NCBI GenBank assembly: GCA_001184405.1
Contig: LFMX01000032.1
Span: 1-53,775, forward strand
Direction of reading: 5' to 3'
From: Candidatus Burkholderia humilis
Lineage (GTDB): Bacteria > Pseudomonadota > Gammaproteobacteria > Burkholderiales > Burkholderiaceae
DNA length: 53,775 nt
Part shown: positions 1-9,164 of the stretch, piece after piece
How the letters are laid out: every line of letters starts with the position of its first letter
How positions within the stretch are numbered: position 1 is the stretch's first letter
Program-made: the position numbers and the translations under genes
Notes under the pieces: generated by a model
What the model was told of the DNA's origin: nothing
Seen by the model: the letters and a program-made list of their open reading frames with translations, nothing else
Database searches by the model: none

Positions 1-28
1 CATAGTCCATACCTAAGGGAAAGCACGC

Positions 29-966
29 ATGAATCTGAAGCATATCGAGGCGTTTCGCGCGGTGATGGTGTCGGGGTCGATGACCGCGGCGGCCAAGGCG
101 CTTTTCACGTCGCAGCCGAACGTGAGCCGTCTGATCTCGCAGCTCGAACGCGATACCGGCCTGCAGCTTTTTCAGCGCAGCGGCGTGCGCCTCATTCCGA
201 CGAGCGAAGGCACCGCGTTCTTTCTCGAGGTCGAGCGCGCGTTCGTCGGCTTGCAGGGACTCGCAAACGCGGCGGCGCAAATCCGCAATCTCGGCAGCGG
301 GCGGCTGCGCATCGCGGCGATGCCATCGGCGGGCATGACGCTCGTGCCGCACGCGATCAAGCGCTTCGTCGCGCTCTTTCCCGAAGTGACCGTCTCGCTG
401 CACGTCAATACATCGGGGACGGTGAATCACTGGACGGCGTCGCAGTTCTGCGATCTGGGCGTCGCGGTCTATGTCAGCGAGACGTCGGATTGCAAGGTCG
501 AGCAGTTATCGAACGTGCCGGCTGTTTGCGTGCTGCCGGCGATACATCGGCTGGCGGCGAAGTGCGCGATCCGTCCGGAAGATCTGCAAGGGGAATCGTT
601 CATCTCGCTCTGTCATGGCGATGGCACGCGCGCCACGATGGACGAAGTGTTTCAGCGCGCGGGCGTGCAGCGCGTGCTCGCCATCGAAGCGCAATATACG
701 GCGATGTGTTGCGAAATGGTCCGTCACGGCATGGGCGTGAGCTCGCGCATCCGATCGTCGCACGCGACTTCGCGGGGCCGGACATTGCCATTCGGCCGTT
801 TCTTCCGGTCACGCGCTTTCCGACGTATTTGCTGTTTCCGCCGCATCGTCCGCGCGAGCGGCTTGCATCGGCGTTCGTGGAGATTTTGCGCGCCCTGCAC
901 GACGAACTGGTCGATGCAGTCGTCGAGCCAGCCAAGAAGAAGTCGCGTGTGAGGGCGCGCGCGTGA
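29..966 (+). pseudogene. LysR-family transcriptional regulator, frameshifted
   Basis: The N-terminal winged helix-turn-helix is clear (residues 1-60, starting MNLKHIEAFRAVM with SMTAAAKALFTSQPNVSRLI), followed by a LysR substrate-binding domain from about residue 90. The frame is lost near 739, after the residues HGMGVS. The expected continuation, LAHPIVARDFAGPDIAIRPF, lies one frame over and runs to a stop at 964-966. A one-base deletion explains the shift and would scramble the last 75 residues of the effector domain. ATG 29 has AAGGGAAAG upstream. The gene faces the AraC gene (stops 17 bp apart). It may once have controlled the adjacent transporter and dehydrogenase, but no operator was identified. 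Confidence 0.85.
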
Positions 967-982
967 GCCTGCGGCGCGACGT

Positions 983-2007
983 TCAGCCGCGCAGCGCTTC
1001 GGTGCCTTTGCCGGTCCAGCGCTTGAGCGCGCGGCGGAAGTTGGCCGCATCGCTGAAACCGAGCAGCATGGCCACGTCCTCGGTGCTCATCTTGGTCGTC
1101 TTCAGATATTCGAGCGCCAGCGAGCGTTTGATATCATCCACGATGGCCTGAAACGTCGTGCCTTCATCGTCCAGCCGACGCCTGAGCGTGCGAGAGATCA
1201 GATGCATCGACTTCGCGACGCTTTCCATATCGGGAAAGGAACCAGGAACCGCCATCAGACATTGATACACCTCGCCCGAGATGCCTGTCGATGTCTTCGC
1301 CTGGCCGATCAATCGATCGCACGTTTCCTGCAGCAATGCCGTCGTCAGCGGATGCGCGAGTTGCGGCTTGCGATCGAGAATGGCGCTGTCGTAGATCAGT
1401 TCGCATTGCGCCTGATCGAAGAGACATTCGCAGCCGAGATAGTCCGGATAAATGCCCGCGTGCGGCGGCGCAGGATACGAGAAACACGCTCGCACCGGCG
1501 GGCACACGCCGCCCGCCACATCCTGAAGATGCGTCACATGCTGCGTGTACTGCTCTCGATGATGAACTCGCGCAGTTCTCTCGACGGACTCGACACGAAG
1601 GCATCGGAAAACGTCCAGACCATGCGATCTGGATACTCCGTCCATTCGATCGCGACGGTCGGCGTCGCGAGACTGTGATACTTCACGCCCAGTTTGAAAT
1701 AGTCGCGCAACGACAGACACGACATGAGCGCGTAGCCGTACATGCCATAGGCGGACAAGTGCAGTTTGCGGCCGACCTTGAACGGCGTGGCCGCGTCGCA
1801 GCCGAGCAGAATCACGTTGCGGCACACGGCCGCGTACTGGCCGACTGAAGTCAAAACCGATGCGTCCTGCAGTTCGCCCACCGTGACGCCGGACCCGTTC
1901 AGGCCGTCTTCCAGCGCGATGCCTTGCTCCGCAAGCACCTCGACCAGCGCGGCGATTTTGTAGGGCGCGAACATGCGGTCGTTCAGCGGAGGCCGGATCG
2001 TAGCCAT
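983..2007 (-). pseudogene. AraC-family transcriptional regulator (arabinose-binding-like N-domain), frameshifted
   Basis: The N-terminal half resembles the Arabinose_bd-like sensor of OruR/ArgR-type AraC proteins. The C-terminal half carries a typical AraC double HTH, with the motif DVAMLLGFSDAANFRRALKR near the end. The two halves are in different frames and meet around 1545-1565: the residues REFII in the first frame continue as REQYTQHVTHLQ in the second. I chose ATG 2007 because AAGGAC lies about 9 bases upstream; an upstream ATG at 2031 has no visible ribosome site. Directly upstream the sequence runs into an N-terminally deleted transporter, so the native promoter is probably lost. Confidence 0.85.
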
Positions 2008-2040
2008 TTTTCTATTGTCCTTGAGAGACATGCGGGTGTC

Positions 2041-3110
2041 CGAAACTCGCTGAAGGTCTATGGCGCGGCGCTGTTCTTGTGGTCCTTCTTCACGTTTCTG
2101 CAAGGCTATGTCGGTTTTCTTTCGACGTCGCTTGCGATCGGTGCGCTCTTTGCTTGCCGCTTTCTCGTCGGTCTCATCGAAGCGCCGATTTATCTGGCCA
2201 ACAACTACATCGTCGCGGCATGGTTTCCGCTGCGTGAGCGCGGTCTGGCGACATCGATCTTCAGTTCGTCGCGGTCGTCTTGTTCGTGCCGTTGATGGGC
2301 GTGCTCAGTCACACGCTGAGCTGGCACTGGGTCTTCTGGTTTATGGGCGGCTTCGGCATGTTGCTCGCGGTGTTCTGGTTCGCTGTGATGCACGCGCCGG
2401 ATCAGCATTCGAAAGTCACGTCCGAAGAACTCGACTATCTGCGCGAAAACGGCGCGATCATCGATATCGAAGCGAACAAGAAAAAGCGTACGCCGGCGCC
2501 TCCCGGGTCCATCAAAGTGCTGCTCACGAGCCGCATAATGGCGGGCGTGTATCTCGGGCAATACTGCATCACGTCGCTGCAATACTTCTTTATCACGTGG
2601 TTTCCGATCTATCTCGTGAAAGGCCGCGGCATGGATCTGCTGCAAGTGGGTTTCGTCGCGACCTTGCCTGCGATCTGCGGTTTTATCGGCAGTATTCTGG
2701 GCGGCGCGATTTCCGATCGCGTGTTGAAGAGCGGCGGCAGTGTGACGGCTGCGCGCAAGATTTTGTTCGTGTCCGGCATGTTGCTCGCGAGCATGCTGGT
2801 GTTCTGCAACTTCACGGATTCGACCGCCGTCATCGTCGCGCTGATGTCGCTCGCGCTCTTCGGCAAGGGCCTCGCGCAGATCGGCCTCGCGGTCGTCGTC
2901 GATACCGCGCCGCCCGAAATCGTCGGCGTGGCGGGCAATATCGCGGGCATCGTGACGCCGATCGCCATCGGTTATATCCTGGCGATCACGAACTCGTTCA
3001 CCGGCGCGATGTACATGGTCGGCGCTCACGCGATGGTCGGCGCGCCCGCATACATCTTCATCGTCGGGAAAATCAAGCGGCTGTCCTTGCCGAAGACGGT
3101 GACGGCATGA
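2041..3110 (+). pseudogene. MFS sugar-acid (anion:cation symporter) transporter, N-terminus deleted
   Basis: The protein matches the GudP/D-galactonate type of MFS permease, with FFITWFPIYLVKGRGMDLLQ, a long series of hydrophobic helices and GIVTPIAIGYILA near the end. It would import a sugar acid such as glucarate or 2-ketogluconate; the substrate is inferred from family only. The first 75-80 residues, covering the first two helices, are absent: homology starts at about 2041, next to the AraC start. A second lesion near 2262 (TSIFS, then QFVAVVLFVPLMG in another frame) fits a deletion of about 10 bases. A third, in frame near 2930, removes about seven residues between EIVGVAG and NIAGIV. The stop overlaps the next gene's ATG (ATGA). 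Confidence 0.85.
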
Positions 3111-3640
3111 AGCATCGCATCATGCTGTCGCGTCCGATGCAGCCCGCCGTCGAAGCACGCGCGCGTTCGCAGTTCGATGCACTGGTTCCCGATCACGCGC
3201 TGTCCGTCGATGAGCTCGTCAGTCACGCGCATGCACACGAAGCGCAAGGCTTGCTGTTTTCGGGCTCGCTGAAGCTGGATCGCGCGTTGATCGAACGCCT
3301 GCCGCGCAGCCTGCGCGTGGCGGCGACGACCAGCGTCGGCTTCGATCATATCGATGTCGATGCGGCTGCGAACGCGGGCATTGTCGTGACGAATGCGCCG
3401 GTCGTGACCGAATGCACAGCGGACGCGACGATGCTGCATATCCTCGCTGCATGCCGCCGGGCGCGTGAGCATCTGCAAGTGATGAATGACGGCTGGGGAC
3501 GGGCGTTTGGACTGAGCGAACTGCTCGGGCATCGCGTAACGGGAAGCGTGCTGGGCATCGTCGGAATGGGACGCGTCGGGCAGGCGGTGGCGCAGCGTGC
3601 GCGTGCGTTCGGCATGACGATTCTGTATCACAGCCGCCGA
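3107..3640 (+). pseudogene. D-2-hydroxyacid dehydrogenase, 3' part lost to mobile-element insertion
   Basis: The fragment covers the substrate-domain half and the start of the NAD-binding fold: TTSVGFDHIDVDAAANAGI, then the dinucleotide motif GIVGMGRVGQAVAQRARAFGM. Homology ends after ILYHSRRR near 3640, and the frame then runs into IS-derived sequence and stops at 3667. About 178 of an expected 310-330 residues remain. The catalytic Arg, Glu and His of the second half are missing, so the product cannot be active. It overlaps the transporter by four bases, suggesting a former two-gene operon for uptake and reduction of a 2-keto sugar acid (GhrB/KguD-like role, inferred). Confidence 0.85.
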
Positions 3641-3654
3641 CGTGTATCGCCGCC

Positions 3655-3767
3655 TAAGAAGCTTTAACAGAATGACTTTTGAAGTTATCGCCAGCAGATG
3701 ATGCAGCAGGCGAGCTTGAGGAAAGCTTCGTGAATGAAGGCTAGGCGCTCGAAGCGGATGCGCAGCC
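3655..3767 (-). mobile_element. IS5-family transposase C-terminal remnant
   Basis: Read on the minus strand, 3767 to 3685 encodes RRLRIRFERLAFIHEAFL and then KLACCIICWR and a TAA stop. This is the characteristic C-terminus of IS5-group DDE transposases (typically RLRIRYEKRADIHEAFL...LICW). The following 30 bases to about 3655 should be the element's terminal non-coding end and terminal repeat. Only the last 27 or so codons survive. On the right it is fused to group II intron sequence, and on the left it has cut the dehydrogenase gene. No complementary left end is present, so the rest was deleted after insertion. Confidence 0.7.
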
Positions 3768-3866
3768 GCCGGAATCCTTCAGACCCCGCCTCGCGACGAC
3801 GCCCTTGCGTTTCACTAGCCCTTCACCACCATCAGGTTGGACAGGGGACTCGCACCCCCCCCCAAG
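3768..3866 (-). mobile_element. Group II intron 5' (domain I) remnant
   Basis: The minus strand opens with GTGCGAG, matching the GTGYG 5' end of bacterial group II introns, next to a run of about nine G. It contains GTGAAACGCAAGGGCGTCG and GCGAGGCGGGGTCTGAAGGA, which look like the conserved domain I segment of maturase-type introns. After about 100 bases the intron sequence stops at the IS fragment. No reverse transcriptase/maturase gene and no domain V or VI is present, so this is a dead fragment. The identification rests on remembered similarity and needs a database match. Confidence 0.5.
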
Positions 3867-3879
3867 CTGTTGCGCATGC

Positions 3880-4046
3880 TCAGCGCACAGATAAAAACCG
3901 CGCAGGGTCGCGGAATGCGCGATCGAAATCGTGCTGCGCAAGCGCGCCGTGCCGAGCGTGAGCGACTGGATCGGCGCGGTCATGCATGCGCAGAGCGCGG
4001 AAGAAGCCGTTCGCCTGTGGCGCGATGCGGCGCAGTGGTATCCTTT
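3880..4046 (+). other. Orphan coding-like fragment, family not recognised
   Basis: The plus strand holds an open frame encoding about 50 residues, including AECAIEIVLRKRAVPSVSDW and AEEAVRLWRDAAQWYP. It has strong third-position GC, looks like genuine amphipathic protein, and has no start or stop of its own. It abuts the group II intron remnant on the left and the inverted kefC segment on the right. It is not part of any KefC I can place. It is probably the middle of an unrelated gene brought here by rearrangement. I could not assign a family. Confidence 0.35.
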
Positions 4047-5221
4047 CGGCCATGCTGCTTTCGATGCTCGCCGCGCCGTTCATCATCCAGAACGCGGATC
4101 GGATCGTGCTGCGGCTGTCATCGACGGAATGGATCGCCTGAAGAATCACCGAATCGACGAGATGCGAATCCAGAATCAGATTCAGCAGCACGAAGCCGAA
4201 TTCGCCCGCCTGCGCGAGGCCGAGACCGGTGCGCATCGCCACGCCCTGCGGCGAGCCGAACGCGCGCGCGAGCGCAGTGATCATCACGGCCTTGAGCAGA
4301 ATCGGCACGATGAAAAAGCCGAGCACCAGAAACGGATGTTCCCAGATGATGCGCGGATTCAGCAGCATGCCCGTCGTGATGAAAAAGAGCCCGAGCAGCA
4401 CGTCACGAAACGGCTTGATGTCCTCTTCCACCTGATGCCGGTACGGCGTCTTCGCGATCAGCATCCCGGCGATGAGCGCGCCGAGCGCGAGCGATAAGCT
4501 AAATTTATCGGTCATGAACGCCGCGCCCAGCGTCACCAGCAACAGATTCAACATGAAGAGTTCCTGCGAACGACGGCGCGCGATCAGATCGAACCAGCAC
4601 GTCATGAATTTCTGGCCGATGAACAGCAGCACCGTCAGCGCAACGACGATCTTCACCGCCGCGATGCCGAGCCACATCGCCAGTTGCGACGAATTGCCGT
4701 TGCCGAACGCCGCGATGCTGATCAGCAGCGGCACCACCGCCAGATCCCGAAACAAGCAGCACGCCGAAGATATTGCGGCCGTGCTCCGCTTCGAGTTTGA
4801 GCCGTTCCGCGAGCAGTTTGCTGACGATGGCCGTCGACGACATCGACAGCGCGCCGCCGAGCGCGAAGCTCGCCTGCCACGACATCGGCATCCAGAAATG
4901 GGCGATCCAGCCGAAGATCATCGCCAGCGCAATGGTCGCGCCGACCTGACTCGCGCCGAGCCCGAACACGATGCGGCGCATCGAGCGCAGTTTCGACAGC
5001 GCAAATTCCAGCCCGATGGAAAACATCAGGAACACGACGCCAAATTCGGCGAGATGCTACGCACGGTCCGTATCCGACGCAATACCGGTAGCATGCGGAC
5101 CCACGATGATGCCGACGGTCAGATAACCGAGCATCGGCGGCAGATTGAAAAAGCGGAATACGACGATGCCCGCCACCGAACACAGCAGCAACAACAGCGT
5201 CATTTCGAGCGGAGAGGTCAT
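4046..5221 (-). pseudogene. KefB/KefC-type K+/H+ antiporter (CPA2), rearranged and truncated
   Basis: From ATG 5221 the product begins MTSPLEMTLLLLL and continues with CPA2 membrane helices: FLMFSIGLEFALSKL, then AHFWMPMSWQASFALGGALS, then ALGALIAGMLIAKTPYRHQV. There are four lesions. A TAG codon at 5057-5059 lies in frame (SDTDRA, stop, HLAEFGVVF). A frameshift near 4760 falls before DLAVVPLLIS. The sequence leaves the gene at about 4133 after VILQAI. The next 87 bases of the gene are present but inverted on the plus strand at 4046-4132. The RCK nucleotide-binding domain expected in a protein of about 600-660 residues is gone. The family exports K+ to protect the cytoplasm; no function remains here. 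Confidence 0.85.
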
Positions 5222-5367
5222 CCGTCTAACGTCCTCGTTCGTTAGTTCCGAAGCGCGGATTTCACGCGTGTCGGTATCTTGAAATAGCCCGTGAAGACAC
5301 GGCCGGCGGGGGCGGATAGGCGGCGGCGCGCCACTGGCCGTGCGGCACGGCAGTAAAACGCCTTTGC

Positions 5368-5373
5368 TATACT
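5368..5373 (+). promoter_or_regulatory. Candidate -10 box for kdsD
   Basis: TATACT ends six bases before ATG 5380, which would put transcription initiation at or beside the start codon. No Shine-Dalgarno sequence is visible upstream of the ATG and no good -35 box is seen. kdsD could therefore be translated from a leaderless or nearly leaderless message. Confidence 0.35.
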
Positions 5374-5379
5374 CCGCGA

Positions 5380-6363
5380 ATGATAGCGAAAATCAATGGC
5401 GACCGGGCGTTGGCGCTGGCTCGCAACGTAATCCAGATCGAAGCCGACGCCGTTCGCGGCCTTTCCGAACTCCTCGACGACAACTTCACCAGCGCGGTTC
5501 AAACGCTGCTTGGGTGCAAGGGTCGCGTGGTCGTGTCCGGCATCGGCAAGTCCGGGCATGTCGCGCGCAAGTTCGCCGCGACGCTCGCCAGCACCGGCAC
5601 GCCCGCGTTTTTCGTGCACCCCGCCGAAGCCAGTCACGGTGATCTCGGCATGGTCACCGCCGATGACATTTTCATCGCGCTGTCGAATTCGGGCGAAACC
5701 GAAGAGCTCGTCGCCATTTTGCCGCTCATCAAGCGGCTCGGCGCGAAACTCATCGCCATTACAGGGCGGCCGGAATCGTCGCTGGCGCAACTGGCGGACA
5801 TGCATCTGAACGCACGCGTCGAAAAGGAAGCCTGCCCGATGAACCTCGCGCCCACGGCCAGCACGACCGCCGCGATGGCGCTCGGCGACGCGCTCGCCGT
5901 CGCCGTGCTCGACGCGAGCGGCTTCGGCCCGGACGACTTTGCGCGCTCGCATCCCGGCGGCGCGCTCGGCCGGCGCCTGCTCACTTATGTACGCGACGTG
6001 ATGCGCATCGGCGACGAAGTGCCCGTCGTGTCGCTCGATGCGACCGTTTCGGACGCGCTTTTCCAGATCACCGACAAGCGCATGGGGATGACCGCGGTCG
6101 TCAACGGCAATCGTCACGTCGAAGGCATTTTCACGGACGGCGATCTGCGCCGCATTCTTCAGCGCGACGGCGATTTCCGGTCGATGAAACTCGCCGATGT
6201 CATGACCCGTCATCCACGCACGATCGCGCCGGACCATCTGGCGGTCGAGGCGGTGGAACTGATGGAGCGTTATCGCATCAATCAGATGCTGGTCGTCGAC
6301 GAGAACGCGACGCTGATCGGCGCTCTGAACATGCATGACCTCTTCTCCAAGAAGGTAATCTGA
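5380..6363 (+). CDS. kdsD: D-arabinose 5-phosphate isomerase KdsD
   Basis: This cytoplasmic enzyme converts ribulose 5-phosphate to arabinose 5-phosphate, the first step of KDO synthesis for LPS. The 327-residue length is normal for the KpsF/GutQ family. An N-terminal SIS domain (about residues 40-175) shows SGIGKSGHVARK, HPAEASHGDLG and ALSNSGETEE. Two CBS motifs follow from about residue 210 (VMRIGDEVPVVSLDATVSDA and VMTRHPRTIAPDHLAVEAVE). It overlaps kdsC by one base (TGATG), giving a kdsD-kdsC-lptC-lptA-lptB operon for LPS core synthesis and transport. It is intact and is the first gene of the undamaged block. Confidence 0.97.
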   Translation: MIAKINGDRALALARNVIQIEADAVRGLSELLDDNFTSAVQTLLGCKGRVVVSGIGKSGHVARKFAATLASTGTPAFFVHPAEASHGDLGMVTADDIFIALSNSGETEELVAILPLIKRLGAKLIAITGRPESSLAQLADMHLNARVEKEACPMNLAPTASTTAAMALGDALAVAVLDASGFGPDDFARSHPGGALGRRLLTYVRDVMRIGDEVPVVSLDATVSDALFQITDKRMGMTAVVNGNRHVEGIFTDGDLRRILQRDGDFRSMKLADVMTRHPRTIAPDHLAVEAVELMERYRINQMLVVDENATLIGALNMHDLFSKKVI

Positions 6364-6926
6364 TGGCGCAACAGCCTTCCTCCGCCGCATTGTCTCCGAA
6401 TGCAAGCGCGTCCGAGCGCGCGAGCCGCCTGCGACTGATGGTGTTCGACGTCGACGGCGTTTTCACCGACGGCAGCCTCTTTTTCACCGCGGAAGGCGAC
6501 GCGATGAAGTCGTTCAATTCGCTCGATGGCCACGGCGTGAAAATGCTCCAGTCGGTCGGCGTGCAAACGGCGATCATCACCAGGCGTAAGTCGGGCATCG
6601 TCGCGGCGCGGGCGAAGGAACTGGGGATTACGCATCTGTATCAGGGCGTCGAGGATAAAACCGTGGCGCTGACGGAATTGCTCGCGGCCACGGGAATCGC
6701 GGCGAGCGAATGCGGCTATATGGGCGACGACTGGCCCGATCTCGCCGTGATGCGCCGCTGCGGTTTCGCGGCGGCTCCGGCGAACGCGCATCCGGAAGTC
6801 ATTCAGCGTGTGTATTGGGTCGCGGAAGCGCGTGGCGGCCACGGCGCGGTTCGCGAAGTGTGCGATGCCATTCTGCGCGCGCAGCATCGCTACGACGATT
6901 TGCTCGCCGCGGTGCTCGGAGCCTGA
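6363..6926 (+). CDS. kdsC: KDO 8-phosphate phosphatase KdsC
   Basis: This HAD-superfamily phosphatase releases phosphate from KDO 8-phosphate to give KDO for lipid A glycosylation. The motif I sequence VFDVDGVFTDG supplies the nucleophile and acid Asp near residue 28. GYMGDDWPDLAVM near residue 122 provides the Mg-binding acidic pair. There is no cap insertion, as expected for the tetrameric C0 subclass, and 187 residues is normal. It is translationally coupled to kdsD by a one-base overlap and sits 4 bp before lptC. An N-terminal tail of about 20 Ser/Ala-rich residues precedes the core fold. Confidence 0.96.
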   Translation: MAQQPSSAALSPNASASERASRLRLMVFDVDGVFTDGSLFFTAEGDAMKSFNSLDGHGVKMLQSVGVQTAIITRRKSGIVAARAKELGITHLYQGVEDKTVALTELLAATGIAASECGYMGDDWPDLAVMRRCGFAAAPANAHPEVIQRVYWVAEARGGHGAVREVCDAILRAQHRYDDLLAAVLGA

Positions 6927-6930
6927 CGCC

Positions 6931-7533
6931 ATGCCGCGCCCTGGAAAGCTCGCCTCGCTGCTGCCGCTCGTCGCGATGGCGGCGCTCGCCGGCATCACCT
7001 ATTGGCTGTTGCAGGCCACGCTGCCGTCCGGTCCGCAGACGACGGATCAGTCCAAGCGCCATACGGCGGACTATTTCGCCGACAATTTCTCCGTCTCGGA
7101 ACTGGACGCCACCGGCACCACCCAGTACCGTCTGACGGCCGCGCGCATGATGCATTACGAGGACGACGAAAACAGCGACCTCACGCTGCCCGCCATGCGC
7201 ATGTTTCAACCGCAGAAGCCGACTGTCACGGCGACGGCCCAGCGCGGCACGGTCAACGCCGACGTTTCCATCGTCGATCTCTACGACAACGCCCGCATTC
7301 TGCGCGTCGCCGGTTTCGGCGATCCGCAGATGCAGGCAGATTCGCAGCATTTTCGCGTGCTGGTGAATGACGATGTCATCGAAACGGAAAAACCGGTTAG
7401 ACTTCAGCGCGGTCCGTCGGTGATGACCGCCAACGGCATGAACTACAACAACGTCACCCGGGAAATGAAGCTTTTCGGTAACGTGCGCGGCGCCATCGCC
7501 GCCTCGGATATCAACGGCGGCGCTTCCAAGTAA
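6931..7533 (+). CDS. lptC: LPS export ABC transporter periplasmic protein LptC
   Basis: The protein of 200 residues has one N-terminal membrane anchor (LASLLPLVAMAALAGITYWL) and a periplasmic beta-jellyroll with the LptC features FSVSELDATGTTQYRLTA and NGMNYNNVTREMKLFGNV. It takes LPS from the LptBFG extractor and hands it to LptA across the periplasm. Start ATG 6931 lies four bases after the kdsC stop. Its position between kdsC and lptA is the standard proteobacterial arrangement. Sequence identity in this family is low, so the assignment relies on context as well as the fold-typical motifs. Confidence 0.93.
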   Translation: MPRPGKLASLLPLVAMAALAGITYWLLQATLPSGPQTTDQSKRHTADYFADNFSVSELDATGTTQYRLTAARMMHYEDDENSDLTLPAMRMFQPQKPTVTATAQRGTVNADVSIVDLYDNARILRVAGFGDPQMQADSQHFRVLVNDDVIETEKPVRLQRGPSVMTANGMNYNNVTREMKLFGNVRGAIAASDINGGASK

Positions 7534-7563
7534 TCCCGGGCACCCATTCCGAAGTGTGACTGC

Positions 7564-8244
7564 ATGAATCAAACCTTCGCTGCCGTGTGGGCAGTTGAGA
7601 AAACGCACCGCGTCACGCACGCCGCGCGCGTCTCGAAGACCGCGCTGGCGGCTATTGCCGCGCTGATCGCGCTTTTTGCGCCTGTCGCGCATGCCGAAAA
7701 GGCCGACCAGCAAAAGCCGCTGAATATCGAAGCGGACAATATGTCCTACGACGATCTGAACCAGAAGAACATCTTCACGGGGCACGTCGTCGTGACCAAG
7801 GGCACGATCGTCATTAAGGCCGATCGTGTCGAAGTGACGCAGGATCCGCAGGGTTATCAGTACGCGACCGGCACCTCGACCGGCAACAATCTCTCGTACT
7901 TCCGCCAGAAGCGCGACGGCGTCAACGAATATATCGACGGCAACTCGGTACGCATCGATTACGACGGCAAGAACGATTTCACCAAGCTCACGACGCGCGC
8001 CGTCGTGCGCCGCCTGCAAGGTCTGACGACCGTGCAGGACGAAGTGCACGGCAGCGTCATCACGTATGACGGCCAGAAGGATTTCTACACGGCGAACGCC
8101 GGTAAGGATCAGGCGGCGCCCGGCAATCCGAGCGGACGCGTGCGCGCCATGCTCGCGCCGCGCTCGGGCGGCCCCGCGCCGCTGAACGGATCGTCAGCGA
8201 CGCTTGCTCCTTCGAACTCCATTCAGGGAACGCAGCAGCAGTGA
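7564..8244 (+). CDS. lptA: LPS transport periplasmic bridge protein LptA
   Basis: A secreted OstA-domain protein of 226 residues. It has an unusually long signal region (about 43 residues) ending in the hydrophobic run [18 protein letters not shown], with predicted cleavage after AHA. The mature part begins with [21 protein letters not shown], the repeat that forms the beta-jellyroll LPS bridge to LptD. The last 60 residues are rich in Pro, Gly, Ser and Ala and probably disordered. The stop overlaps the lptB start (GTGA). Confidence 0.95.
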   Translation: MNQTFAAVWAVEKTHRVTHAARVSKTALAAIAALIALFAPVAHAEKADQQKPLNIEADNMSYDDLNQKNIFTGHVVVTKGTIVIKADRVEVTQDPQGYQYATGTSTGNNLSYFRQKRDGVNEYIDGNSVRIDYDGKNDFTKLTTRAVVRRLQGLTTVQDEVHGSVITYDGQKDFYTANAGKDQAAPGNPSGRVRAMLAPRSGGPAPLNGSSATLAPSNSIQGTQQQ

Positions 8245-9023
8245 ACGCACCCGCCATGCCCCATCGCAAGCCGGAAGGCCAGTCGAGCTCGCTGGTCGTC
8301 CGCAATCTGAGAAAACGTTACGGCTCGCGCACCGTGGTGAAGGACGTATCGCTCGACGTGAAAAGCGGCGAAGTGGTCGGCCTACTCGGCCCGAACGGCG
8401 CGGGTAAGACGACGTCGTTCTATATGATCGTCGGCCTCGTTCCACTCGATGCCGGTGAAATCGATCTGGACGGCAATTCCATCAGTCTCATGCCGATTCA
8501 CAAGCGCGCGCATCTCGGCTTGTCGTATCTGCCGCAAGAAGCATCGGTGTTCCGCAAGCTCACGGTCGAGCAGAACATTCGTGCGGTGCTGGAACTGCAG
8601 ACGGACGAATCAGGCAAGCGGCTGTCGAAAGACGCCATCAGCCAGCGCACCGAAGCGTTGCTGGATGAATTGCAGATCGCGCATCTGCGTGAAAATCCGG
8701 CGCTGTCGCTGTCGGGCGGCGAGCGGCGGCGTGTGGAAATCGCACGAGCGCTCGCGACGAATCCCAGCTTCATTCTGCTCGATGAACCGTTCGCCGGCGT
8801 CGATCCGATCGCCGTGCTGGAAATCCAGAAGATCGTGAAATTCCTGAAGCAGCGCAACATCGGCGTGCTGATTACGGACCACAACGTGCGCGAGACGCTC
8901 GGCATTTGCGATCACGCGTACATCATCAGCGACGGCAGCGTGCTCGCGGCAGGCGCGCCGAGCGAGATCATCGAAAACGAAAACGTGCGGCGCGTGTATC
9001 TCGGCGAGCATTTCCGCATGTGA
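8241..9023 (+). CDS. lptB: LPS export ABC transporter ATP-binding protein LptB
   Basis: This is the cytoplasmic ATPase driving LPS extraction with LptF and LptG. It has Walker [11 protein letters not shown]-loop [15 protein letters not shown], signature [10 protein letters not shown], Walker [13 protein letters not shown] and H-loop ITDHNVRE. The GTG start at 8241 overlaps the lptA stop; ATG 8256 is a possible alternative and would shorten an unstructured N-terminal tail. Its 260 residues slightly exceed the 240 usual for E. coli, all of it from that tail. lptF and lptG are not in this window, as is common because they form a separate operon. Confidence 0.97.
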   Translation: MNAPAMPHRKPEGQSSSLVVRNLRKRYGSRTVVKDVSLDVKSGEVVGLLGPNGAGKTTSFYMIVGLVPLDAGEIDLDGNSISLMPIHKRAHLGLSYLPQEASVFRKLTVEQNIRAVLELQTDESGKRLSKDAISQRTEALLDELQIAHLRENPALSLSGGERRRVEIARALATNPSFILLDEPFAGVDPIAVLEIQKIVKFLKQRNIGVLITDHNVRETLGICDHAYIISDGSVLAAGAPSEIIENENVRRVYLGEHFRM

Positions 9024-9164
9024 AGTTCCTGCGGCGCATGCCGCGCCGCATCAAGCGAAAGCAGCAAAATTTACGCGCCACCCCTTGGGCGGCATGGTTT
9101 TTTTTGGAGTCGCCGCAAGGTTTCGCGCGCGTGGCAAACTCTCTACAATGGTTAAAAATTTGCC

